A DNA stretch of 5,834 nucleotides from Acidobacteriota bacterium (GTDB taxonomy: Bacteria > Acidobacteriota > Aminicenantia > UBA2199), in the NCBI GenBank assembly GCA_021817755.1, contig JAKAGC010000293.1:1-5834 (forward strand), in the 5' to 3' direction. Within the stretch, counting starts at the first letter, position 1; each line of letters opens with the position of its first letter. Of the stretch, positions 1 to 5,766 are shown piece by piece. A model generated the notes under the pieces. That model was not told the origin of the DNA. It made no database searches and saw only the letters and a program-made list of their open reading frames with translations. Both the position numbers and the translations under genes were made by a program.

Positions 1-1
1 G

Positions 2-937
2 ATTGTAAATAACTTTTCCACCGAAAATAGAACCGTTATACCACAATTCAACACCATCATACATAGCTGGTATATTGAAATCATCCAGCATATTTTTGAC
101 TTCATTATGAGTGAAACCGAACCAATTGTTAAATTCCTGCGATAAAAGGGTATATACTCCCTGATTGTTGAGGCCTGAAAATATGGATTCGCGTGCTATT
201 CGCATTATTCCGGTCATAACACTTTTTTCCAGGTATGAATCCATATCTTTGAGCCCTCCTCCCAAAAAATTTCTCATAAATTCTATTATCTCATCATAAT
301 AGCCGCTATTATATCCGGCGTGTATGGGCATATCGTATTCATCGATTAATACCACCACACGTTCTCCATAATACCGGCTCAAATAGACCATTAATCGTTT
401 TAAACTATTTTCATAATCTCCTTTGTCGCCTTTAAGAGATATCATTTTCTCGAAATATTCCATTTCAGAAGGGAGAAGAATATTGGAGGAAAGTAAATAA
501 TAATGCAATGAATACTCATCCTGAATCAATTGTTTTATTTTATTAAAGCATGTTTCCCAATCGGATTGCTTAATATCTTTGAAGGTTATAAATATAACCG
601 GATATTTTCCCATCTTTTCCGAATAACTTTTTCCTGCATTATTAATTAACAGGGTATCGAATAGATGTTTATAATCATTTGAAGGTAATTCATTCTTATT
701 GGAGGGTATCCTGTCATTCTGAACCGGGACAAAGCGTTCGGGGCAACAATCATAATAGTATTTTAACATTGACATATTGAGGGTTTTCCCAAAACGGCGG
801 GGACGAGGAAGAAGAAGAATTTTGTCCCCACTATCGATGACTTCTTTAATAAACAGTGTTTTATCAACGTAATAATATTCACCGGTTATTATATCTTTGA
901 AATCAGAAACCCCAATAGGCAACTTTCTCATTTTCAT
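2..937 (-). CDS. AAA-ATPase-like protein (PF09820 type), C-terminus beyond window
   Basis: This is a partial gene: 312 residues are readable without a stop before the left edge. The features match the AAA-ATPase-like family (PF09820), which usually carries a PD-(D/E)XK nuclease-like domain at its C-terminus; that part lies outside the window. Near the N-terminus are the family-typical YYYVDKT (21-27) and a Walker A-like RPRRFGKT (45-52), where the first P-loop glycine is replaced, as is normal here. The Walker B segment is VVVLIDEYDMPI (194-205; D199, E200). The signature GIMRIARESIFSGLNN (243-258) follows, then FGFTHNEV (273-280). The start is ATG at 937, preceded by an extended Shine-Dalgarno sequence; a second ATG at 931 is less well placed. 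It lies 159 bases downstream of the FAD gene on the same strand but has its own promoter candidate. No cellular role is established for the family; a nuclease-linked or defence-like role is inference only. Confidence 0.9.
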   Translation of the reverse strand, partial: MKMRKLPIGVSDFKDIITGEYYYVDKTLFIKEVIDSGDKILLLPRPRRFGKTLNMSMLKYYYDCCPERFVPVQNDRIPSNKNELPSNDYKHLFDTLLINNAGKSYSEKMGKYPVIFITFKDIKQSDWETCFNKIKQLIQDEYSLHYYLLSSNILLPSEMEYFEKMISLKGDKGDYENSLKRLMVYLSRYYGERVVVLIDEYDMPIHAGYNSGYYDEIIEFMRNFLGGGLKDMDSYLEKSVMTGIMRIARESIFSGLNNQGVYTLLSQEFNNWFGFTHNEVKNMLDDFNIPAMYDGVELWYNGSIFGGKVIYN

Positions 938-941
938 ATTC

Positions 942-951
942 GATCACCTTT
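942..951 (-). promoter_or_regulatory. Extended ribosome binding site of the PF09820 gene
   Basis: Read on the minus strand this is AAAGGTGATC, followed by four bases and ATG at 937. Eight contiguous bases (AGGTGATC) match the complement of the classical 16S rRNA 3' end, unusually long pairing for this window. It decides the start in favour of 937 over the internal ATG at 931. Confidence 0.75.
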
Positions 952-954
952 TCG

Positions 955-983
955 ATTATAACATAACGTGAAATCATTATCAA
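955..983 (-). promoter_or_regulatory. Sigma70-type promoter candidate for the PF09820 gene
   Basis: On the minus strand there is a -35 box TTGATA (978-983), a 17-base spacer and a perfect -10 box TATAAT (955-960). This is close to the ideal vegetative promoter and suggests the ATPase gene is transcribed independently of the FAD gene upstream. The oddity is position: the -10 ends only 17 bases before the ATG, so a start site about 7 bases downstream would fall inside the Shine-Dalgarno sequence and give a leader of about 10 bases. Confidence 0.6.
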
Positions 984-1096
984 CTCTATAATCTTCTCCT
1001 CTCTTTAATATAACAGAAGGAATGAGTACAATTTTTCTAATTTTTATTTGAAAAGGGAATTTAAAGTCTTTTATAATTATCCAAAATATAACTACT

Positions 1097-2644
1097 TTAG
1101 AGGGATTTAAGAATCGATAATGCTGTTTTGATTCCATCGGCACCGGAACTGATTATCCCACCGGCCAATCCACTTCCTTCTCCACATATATATAAATTTT
1201 CAAACCCGGCACTCTTTCCCCCTTCATCCCGAACCGCCTGTATAGGCGAAGAGGTCTTGCTTTCCAATCCCATCATCACACCTTCATCGAAGCTTTTTAT
1301 TTTCCTGCAAAAACCCGTTATTCCCTCTCTTAATGATTGGACAATAACTTGAGGAAACAATGAATCAAAATCGGCTGAGATGAGCCCCAATGGATAACTG
1401 GTAACCGGAAAGGATTGAGAAACTCGCTGCTCAAGAAAATCATGAATTAAACATGCAGGCGCTGCATATCCTTTTGAATAATCATAAAATCTTTTTTCAA
1501 GCACTTCCAACCAATCCAATGCTTCCAAAGGAGTCAATTCCCTGTTTAATAACCGCGGAAGATCAACGGCTGCGACGATGGCTGCATTTGCATATGGGGA
1601 ATTCCGTAAATAATTACTCATGCCGTTTACTATATTGGTTTGGGAAGTAACCGCAGCTGGAACAACCTTTCCTCCGGGACACATACAAAAAGAATAAACC
1701 GGAAGAAATGAATCTTTGTTAAATGTTAATTTATATTCAGCGGCTTTTACTCCCGGAAGAACCGGCTTTCCCCATTGTGAGATATTGATGGATTGCTGAG
1801 AATGTTCTACCCGGCTTCCAATTGCAAATGGCTTCACCCGGAAGGGTACGCCTATTGAGATTAAGTGCCGGTAAGTTTCATAAGAAGAATGCCCGGTAGC
1901 AAATACGAAATAATGGCTGTCAATGATTCCTTTATCAGTATCGATTGCATAAGGAAGCTGTTTATCCTTTGAAAGTAATAAGCGGTTTGCTTTAGTATTG
2001 AAAAGGATATTCCCTCCTTTTTCAATAAACGTTTCCCGGAGTGTTTTAATGATTCCCAAAAGATTATCACTTCCGAGATGGGGTGAAGAGAGGTAAGCGA
2101 TTTCTGCGGGAGCACCTGCTTCAATATAGGAATCGAATATGAACTGGCGTTCCAGTGAAATGGTCTTGGTCCGGCAGGTGAGTTTACCATCAGAAAATGT
2201 ACCGGCTCCACCTTCTCCGAATCCATAATTGCTGCGTTCATCGAGTAAACCCGTCTCTTCAAACCGGGAAATCCGGGCTTTGCGTGTATCCACATCTGCC
2301 CCTTGTTCCAATAGGATTACATCAAAACCGGCAAATAAGAGAACATATCCTGCAAAAAATCCTGCAGGTCCGCTACCAATTACAACTACTTTTTTATCTC
2401 GCTTTTTATAGGGGATGTTTAAGGTGGGGGAAGTGGATGGATTTTCTCCGCGTAAGGAAGGAGAAGAAACTCCTACCCGTATTTTCCAATGAATATTATG
2501 CTTATCCCTGGAATCCAGACTTTTTCGCTCGATGGTATAAGTAAACGATTGAGAAGGAATACGTAATTTCTTCGATATTTTTTGAGAGAGATCAACCGGA
2601 GTATATCCTGTCTGAATATTAACATCTAAAACCTGGAATCCCAT
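1097..2644 (-). CDS. FAD-dependent dehydrogenase of the COG2509 family, function unassigned
   Basis: A complete 515-residue flavoprotein, normal length for the family annotated as NAD(P)/FAD-dependent oxidoreductase (COG2509). Residues 1-80 form the small N-terminal domain of these proteins. The Rossmann FAD-binding fold follows: VVVIGSGPAG (86-95) with acidic E113 at the end of the second strand. Further family motifs are GFGEGGAGTFSDGKL (141-155), ATGHS (249-253), KPFAIGSRVEH (271-281), FCMCPGGKVVPA (319-330) and the C-terminal FAD-contacting GEGSGLAGGIISSGADG (488-504). There is no signal peptide or membrane segment, so it should be cytosolic. The start is ATG at 2644, with GAGG five bases upstream and a TATAAT just above. 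It lies 183 bases downstream of lepB on the same strand. Binding of FAD is well supported; the substrate and electron partner are unknown for the family. The gene appears intact. Confidence 0.92.
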   Translation of the reverse strand: MGFQVLDVNIQTGYTPVDLSQKISKKLRIPSQSFTYTIERKSLDSRDKHNIHWKIRVGVSSPSLRGENPSTSPTLNIPYKKRDKKVVVIGSGPAGFFAGYVLLFAGFDVILLEQGADVDTRKARISRFEETGLLDERSNYGFGEGGAGTFSDGKLTCRTKTISLERQFIFDSYIEAGAPAEIAYLSSPHLGSDNLLGIIKTLRETFIEKGGNILFNTKANRLLLSKDKQLPYAIDTDKGIIDSHYFVFATGHSSYETYRHLISIGVPFRVKPFAIGSRVEHSQQSINISQWGKPVLPGVKAAEYKLTFNKDSFLPVYSFCMCPGGKVVPAAVTSQTNIVNGMSNYLRNSPYANAAIVAAVDLPRLLNRELTPLEALDWLEVLEKRFYDYSKGYAAPACLIHDFLEQRVSQSFPVTSYPLGLISADFDSLFPQVIVQSLREGITGFCRKIKSFDEGVMMGLESKTSSPIQAVRDEGGKSAGFENLYICGEGSGLAGGIISSGADGIKTALSILKSL

Positions 2645-2655
2645 CTATGCCTCAT

Positions 2656-2661
2656 ATTATA
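2656..2661 (-). promoter_or_regulatory. Possible -10 box for the FAD dehydrogenase gene
   Basis: The minus strand reads TATAAT, 11 bases before the ATG at 2644. No convincing -35 box lies 16-18 bases upstream (the region reads as A-rich GAAAAT). If used, the transcript would begin about five bases before the ATG and exclude the GAGG Shine-Dalgarno sequence, so it may be a chance match in AT-rich DNA. Confidence 0.25.
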
Positions 2662-2762
2662 TCAATTATCATAGAATCGATTTTCATGGTACTGCGGGGA
2701 CACATTGCTTTCACAGGCTATTATTAAAATTCTCAGTATTCAAATTCTTATTTATTCAATTT

Positions 2763-2789
2763 CTCTGTGCTCTCTGTGTCCTCTGTGGC
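2763..2789 (+). repeat. Three-copy 9-bp tandem repeat with CTCTGTG core
   Basis: Three head-to-tail 9-base units, CTCTGTGCT, CTCTGTGTC and CTCTGTGGC, share the same first seven bases and occupy the middle of the non-coding gap between lepB and the FAD gene. No open frame with a plausible start runs through it on either strand. From memory, near-identical CTCTGTG arrays occur as dispersed copies in many bacterial and metagenomic genomes, often near GxxExxY-family genes; I cannot verify this here, and no such gene is present in this window. The full element may extend left into the AT-rich flank and right into the small hairpin at 2796-2810. Confidence 0.7.
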
Positions 2790-2795
2790 TAAAAT

Positions 2796-2826
2796 CAAAA
2801 ACTCTTTTTGGATTTACGTAACATCC
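2796..2826 (-). terminator. Weak hairpin pair just after lepB, possible terminator
   Basis: Immediately downstream of the lepB stop, the minus strand first offers a short hairpin (GGAT pairing with ATCC around a TTACGTAA centre, one bulged base, 2810-2826). A perfect 6-bp AT-only hairpin follows (CAAAAA / TTTTTG with a 3-base loop, 2796-2810) and then a T-rich stretch. The stems are short and poor in G+C, so termination is likely inefficient at best; the inner hairpin may instead belong to the neighbouring repeat element. Confidence 0.25.
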
Positions 2827-2827
2827 G

Positions 2828-3619
2828 TTAATATTTCATGAATGTACGTTCCCAACGGGTATTGGAGAAAAATTTCCAGAATATTTTCAATGTATTTTTG
2901 ATTTTTTCACTGGTACTTTCAGAAAGGTAATCCTCATCTTCCGAATCATAAGACCAATAGACGCGCCAGGGTCTTCCAATAATGTAGTTATCAGGCAGAG
3001 GGCCCCATCCCCTGGAATCGAATGAATTATTGCGATTATCACCCATGCAGAAATAATGATGAGGGGGAACGACATAAGCTTTCCCATCTGGGGTATCAAT
3101 AACACTGTCCCTATATTTTTTAGGAAAATCCTGATGCCACATCCAGGAATCTTGAGGAGGGAAATCCGGTGTTCCACCGGTTCCACGGAAGATAGTATAA
3201 GGTTCGGTAAGGGGTTTTCCATTGATATAAACAATGTTATCGGAAATTCGAATCGTTTCGCCCGGCAGAGCGATTACGCGTTTTACAAGGTTTTTCGGTT
3301 CCTCTTTCCGGTTAATTTCGCTAGGTCCGATGAAGGTAACGATCATTCCGCGTTCGATATGTACCTGGGGGAGAAATAGATGATCGACTGAATTAATGGA
3401 ATGGGAATAGCGAACTTTATCCACCATTAAATGATCCCCTATAAGCATCGAGTTTTCCATCGAAGATGAAGGGATGACATAGGTTTGAAGTAGGAAAGCA
3501 TTCACGAAGAAGACAAATAGAATAACTTCCAGAAAAAGTTCCAGATATCCTTTGAAAGAAAAGCGATCTTCCGGGATTGGAACGACATTTAATTGATTGT
3601 TTTCTATATTATTAAGCAT
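2828..3619 (-). CDS. lepB: Type I signal peptidase
   Basis: A complete 263-residue membrane-bound serine protease that cleaves signal peptides from exported proteins at the outer face of the cytoplasmic membrane. One N-terminal membrane segment (about 25-48) is followed directly by box B, VIPSSSMENSM (48-58), with nucleophile S53. Box D is LVKRVIALPGETI (111-123), with general base K113. Box E is GDNRNNSFDSRGWG (193-206). The Ser-Lys spacing of 60 residues suits the family. Length lies between Bacillus SipS and E. coli LepB. After box E, an acidic linker (225-236) leads to a basic, aromatic tail ending TRWERTFMKY, a tail type I associate with Acidobacteriota-like enzymes. The start is ATG at 3619; AAGG lies 11 bases upstream, a weak ribosome binding site. 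It is divergent from mntP. Catalytic residues all appear intact. Confidence 0.95.
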   Translation of the reverse strand: MLNNIENNQLNVVPIPEDRFSFKGYLELFLEVILFVFFVNAFLLQTYVIPSSSMENSMLIGDHLMVDKVRYSHSINSVDHLFLPQVHIERGMIVTFIGPSEINRKEEPKNLVKRVIALPGETIRISDNIVYINGKPLTEPYTIFRGTGGTPDFPPQDSWMWHQDFPKKYRDSVIDTPDGKAYVVPPHHYFCMGDNRNNSFDSRGWGPLPDNYIIGRPWRVYWSYDSEDEDYLSESTSEKIKNTLKIFWKFFSNTRWERTFMKY

Positions 3620-3665
3620 ATTGTATTTTACCTTATTATGTCCTTAAAATCAATTCACTTTTTTA

Positions 3666-3694
3666 TTGAAAACCTCTCCGATTTCTGGTATCCT
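3666..3694 (+). promoter_or_regulatory. Promoter candidate for mntP
   Basis: TTGAAA (3666-3671), a 17-base spacer and TATCCT (3689-3694) give a plausible sigma70 promoter inside the 117-base lepB-mntP divergent region. The implied leader is about 35 bases, too short for a Mn2+-sensing yybP-ykoY riboswitch, and I see no such structure. A TATAAA at 3697-3702 is an alternative -10 but lacks a correctly spaced -35 box. No clear metal-regulator operator is recognisable. Confidence 0.4.
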
Positions 3695-3722
3695 TCTATA
3701 AAACAAAAATCCCCAAAATAGA

Positions 3723-3728
3723 TAGGAG
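3723..3728 (+). promoter_or_regulatory. Ribosome binding site of mntP
   Basis: TAGGAG lies eight bases before ATG 3737. The spacing is optimal, and this supports 3737 rather than any internal methionine as the start. Confidence 0.75.
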
Positions 3729-3736
3729 TTGGTTTC

Positions 3737-4303
3737 ATGGATTTGATTTCCTTATTAATACTTGCAGTTGGACTTTCAATGGATGCGATGGCCGTTTCGG
3801 TATCTACCGGTATTTGTGTTAAGGAAATCGCTTATCGGGATAGTTTAAAGATGGCCGGATTCTTTGGAATTTTTCAGGCCATAATGCCATTAACCGGATG
3901 GACCCTCGGTATAAGCTTCAGGAAGCTCATCCAGGGAGTCGATCATTGGGTGGCATTTGGTTTATTGTTTTTAATCGGCGGAAAAATGATCTATGAATCC
4001 TTTAAGAGCAATTGTGAAACGACTCCCAATAATCCGTTGAAGTTCCATGTATTGCTTGGATTGTCTATTGCCACCAGTATCGATGCTCTGGCTGCCGGGG
4101 TTAGTTTTGCCGTATTAAAATTGGATATTATTAAAGTGATTTTGATTATCGGATTCACAACATTTTCAATATCATTTATTGGGACACGGATTGGGAAGCG
4201 GGTTGGTTGTCATTTTTCCAGTAGGGTTGAGTTGATCGGGGGAATTGTTCTAATTGGGATTGGTGTGCGGATATTGATTCAACATCTGATTAGCAGAATA
4301 TAG
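3737..4303 (+). CDS. mntP: Manganese efflux pump MntP
   Basis: A complete 188-residue integral membrane protein of the MntP (YebN, DUF204) family, which exports Mn2+ from the cytoplasm and protects against manganese excess. Six membrane segments are visible at roughly 3-22, 36-60, 70-88, 102-126, 131-152 and 164-185. The two-fold internal repeat of the family is clear: GLSMDAMAVSVSTG (12-25) in the first half and ATSIDALAAGVSFA (112-125) in the second, with membrane-embedded aspartates D16 and D116 expected to take part in metal transport. GGK (81-83) and GGIVLIGIG (168-176) are also typical. Length is normal. The start is set by a good Shine-Dalgarno sequence at 3723-3728. It is transcribed divergently from lepB and converges on the DUF4143 ATPase with 42 bases between stops. 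No riboswitch is seen upstream. Confidence 0.95.
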   Translation: MDLISLLILAVGLSMDAMAVSVSTGICVKEIAYRDSLKMAGFFGIFQAIMPLTGWTLGISFRKLIQGVDHWVAFGLLFLIGGKMIYESFKSNCETTPNNPLKFHVLLGLSIATSIDALAAGVSFAVLKLDIIKVILIIGFTTFSISFIGTRIGKRVGCHFSSRVELIGGIVLIGIGVRILIQHLISRI

Positions 4304-4345
4304 AGAAATGCATTTTATTAAAGATGACGTCTTATAAATTAATTG

Positions 4346-5677
4346 TTAATTGCTATTGAATTCCAGGGAAGATGCAAGGTAGAGAGGGTAATGGTGAATT
4401 TTTCTATTCTTATCGATCGATATTTCCCTGGCACTAAGTATTACGCGGTAAGGTGGAGAGTATTTCTCGGCGAAAACTTTTATACTTTTAGCTTGAGTCA
4501 CCCAGCCGGATTTAATTTCGATAGGGATGATCCCATTTCCCGTTTCCATTAAGAATTCAACTTCAGAGGTTGATTCTTTCCAGGAATAGAGTTCATCCAA
4601 TCCGGTGGCTGTAAATTCCTGTGCTATGAAGTTTTCTGCAAAATATCCTTTATATGTACCGTAATCGTAGTCGATAATCGTTTTTGGAGAGAGTTTGCTC
4701 ATAGCCCCAAGGATGCCGATATCGAAAAAATAGAGTTTGAAAAAGGTTTCATTTTTAAAAGCGTTAAAGGGGAGCAGTGGTTTTTCGATAATGAAGGTTT
4801 TAATAATAAGTCCGGCAGTATGGAGCCAATCGATGATGCTTTCCAATCGTGAATAGCCTTTAATGCCTGGAATAACATCTTTAAATTTAAATTTGGATGC
4901 CGAGCCATCCTGGTTTTTTCCCAATTGAGCCGGGATATTTCGCCATAAACGATCGATGTTCATGGAATTCAGTTTCCCCGAATGTTTCGCCATATCAGCC
5001 GCATAGGATAATATTAAATTGTTTTGTTTTTCGCGTACCATATTTAATGCATTATATAAATCGTCTTTATAAATATTGAAGATATTAACGACTCCGGGAA
5101 GCCCGCCGGTTATGAAATATATTTTCAGGAGTTCCCATAACCGTGAATGGATGATCGAAGGAATGGGCGTATTTATATTGAAATTGGCGATGAATTCGTA
5201 GGCTTTTTCTTCTCCGGTTCCTTTTAAGAATTCAGTGAAGGTCATGGGGTACATATTTAAAAATTCGACTTTTCCTACAGGGAAAGCGCTGGATCCGAAG
5301 TGAAGGCCTAATAGGGACCCTGCACAACAAATAGCTAAGCCCGGGAGTTCCTCGCAAAAGTATTTCAAGCTGGTTAAGGCGCGTGGGCAGTGTTGGATTT
5401 CATCGAAGATGAGGAGGTCTTCGTCTGGGTTTATTGTTGTGTTTAGAAAGAAGTTGAGTTCTTTTAGAATGCGAAGAGGTTGGAGGTTATCTTTGAATAT
5501 TTTTTCAAGGTCTTCATTTTCTTCGAAATTAATATAATGGTGATGTGGGAAATGTTCCTGGCCGAATTCTTTCAGAATATAAGTTTTCCCTACTTGTCTG
5601 GCTCCTTTGATAATAAGTGGGGAGCGCGTTTTGCTATTTTTCCATTTCAGAAGCTTGGAAATTATGTTTCGTTTCAT
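4346..5677 (-). CDS. AAA ATPase with C-terminal DUF4143 (PD-(D/E)XK-like) domain
   Basis: A complete 443-residue protein of the large AAA_14 + DUF4143 family. The N-terminal ATPase has Walker A GARQVGKT (25-32; K31, T32), Walker B LLIFDEIQ (88-95; D92, E93) and a sensor-like CAGSLLG (118-124). The C-terminal half (about 200-435) is DUF4143, with a nuclease-like core: ENFIAQEF (348-355), SEVEFL (371-376) and PIEIKSG (385-391; E387, K389). No function is established; these genes occur in many divergent copies in anaerobe genomes and are often thought to be mobile or selfish. I chose ATG 5677 because MKRNII is the usual beginning; the frame stays open to a TTG at 5761. That longer form would read through two repeats whose copies fall in different frames, which argues against translation. 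No Shine-Dalgarno sequence precedes 5677. Confidence 0.92.
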   Translation of the reverse strand: MKRNIISKLLKWKNSKTRSPLIIKGARQVGKTYILKEFGQEHFPHHHYINFEENEDLEKIFKDNLQPLRILKELNFFLNTTINPDEDLLIFDEIQHCPRALTSLKYFCEELPGLAICCAGSLLGLHFGSSAFPVGKVEFLNMYPMTFTEFLKGTGEEKAYEFIANFNINTPIPSIIHSRLWELLKIYFITGGLPGVVNIFNIYKDDLYNALNMVREKQNNLILSYAADMAKHSGKLNSMNIDRLWRNIPAQLGKNQDGSASKFKFKDVIPGIKGYSRLESIIDWLHTAGLIIKTFIIEKPLLPFNAFKNETFFKLYFFDIGILGAMSKLSPKTIIDYDYGTYKGYFAENFIAQEFTATGLDELYSWKESTSEVEFLMETGNGIIPIEIKSGWVTQAKSIKVFAEKYSPPYRVILSAREISIDKNRKIHHYPLYLASSLEFNSN

Positions 5678-5693
5678 GGGCGAATAATAGCAG

Positions 5694-5755
5694 AATGTGA
5701 GAAAAAGTGCAAGGACTTTTTCACAAATTTGAGAAAAAATCAAAGGACTTTTACA
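5694..5755 (-). repeat. Two tandem ~30-bp imperfect palindromes in the ATPase leader
   Basis: Copy 1 spans 5694-5725 (32 bases) and copy 2 spans 5726-5755 (30 bases), directly abutting. By hand alignment they share 26 of 30 aligned positions with a two-base gap; the common cores are TGAGAAAAA and AAGGACTTTT on the plus strand. Copy 1 folds on itself: GTGA-GA-AAAAGT pairs with ACTTTTTCAC around a 6-base loop, giving 10 pairs and a 2-base bulge. Copy 2 forms a weaker version. They lie between the TATAAT at 5761-5766 and the ATG at 5677, so they would be transcribed in the leader. An operator, attenuator or dispersed-repeat origin are all possible. Confidence 0.7.
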
Positions 5756-5760
5756 TTCCA

Positions 5761-5766
5761 ATTATA
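5761..5766 (-). promoter_or_regulatory. -10 box candidate for the DUF4143 ATPase gene
   Basis: The minus strand reads a perfect TATAAT. The best -35-like sequence (TTTACA, 5777-5782) is only 10 bases upstream, and the hexamer at the ideal distance is A-rich with little match. If it is active, transcription would begin near 5754, inside the second repeat copy, leaving a leader of about 75 bases made mainly of the palindromic repeats. Confidence 0.35.

Noticed and set aside
1020..1096. Terminator after the FAD gene
   Set aside because: The region is AT-rich with scattered short complementarity, but no compact stem-loop with a G+C stem and T-run was found.
934..1143. Minus-strand 69-codon open frame spanning the gap between the FAD and PF09820 genes
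   Set aside because: It overlaps the FAD gene end in another frame, shows no motif, and covers the PF09820 promoter and ribosome binding site.
1861..2295. Minus-strand 144-codon open frame inside the FAD gene
   Set aside because: It is out of frame with the strongly motif-supported flavoprotein, has no family motif, and reflects the codon pattern of the true gene.
2197..2544. Plus-strand 115-codon open frame opposite the FAD gene
   Set aside because: It is antisense to conserved Rossmann-fold coding sequence, with no recognisable domain or ribosome binding site.
3620..3653. lepB promoter TTGATT, 17 bases, TAAAAT on the minus strand
   Set aside because: The -10 would end five bases before the ATG and place the AAGG ribosome binding site inside the spacer, so it conflicts with normal translation unless the message is leaderless.
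4304..4345. Bidirectional terminator between the converging mntP and ATPase genes
   Set aside because: The only symmetry (AAGA/TCTT around TGACG, 4321-4333) is a 4-bp stem without a T-tract close by; too weak to call.
5678..5761. N-terminal extension of the DUF4143 ATPase from a TTG at 5761
   Set aside because: No Shine-Dalgarno sequence is present, the extension is unlike the family N-terminus, and it would translate the two palindromic repeats in different frames.
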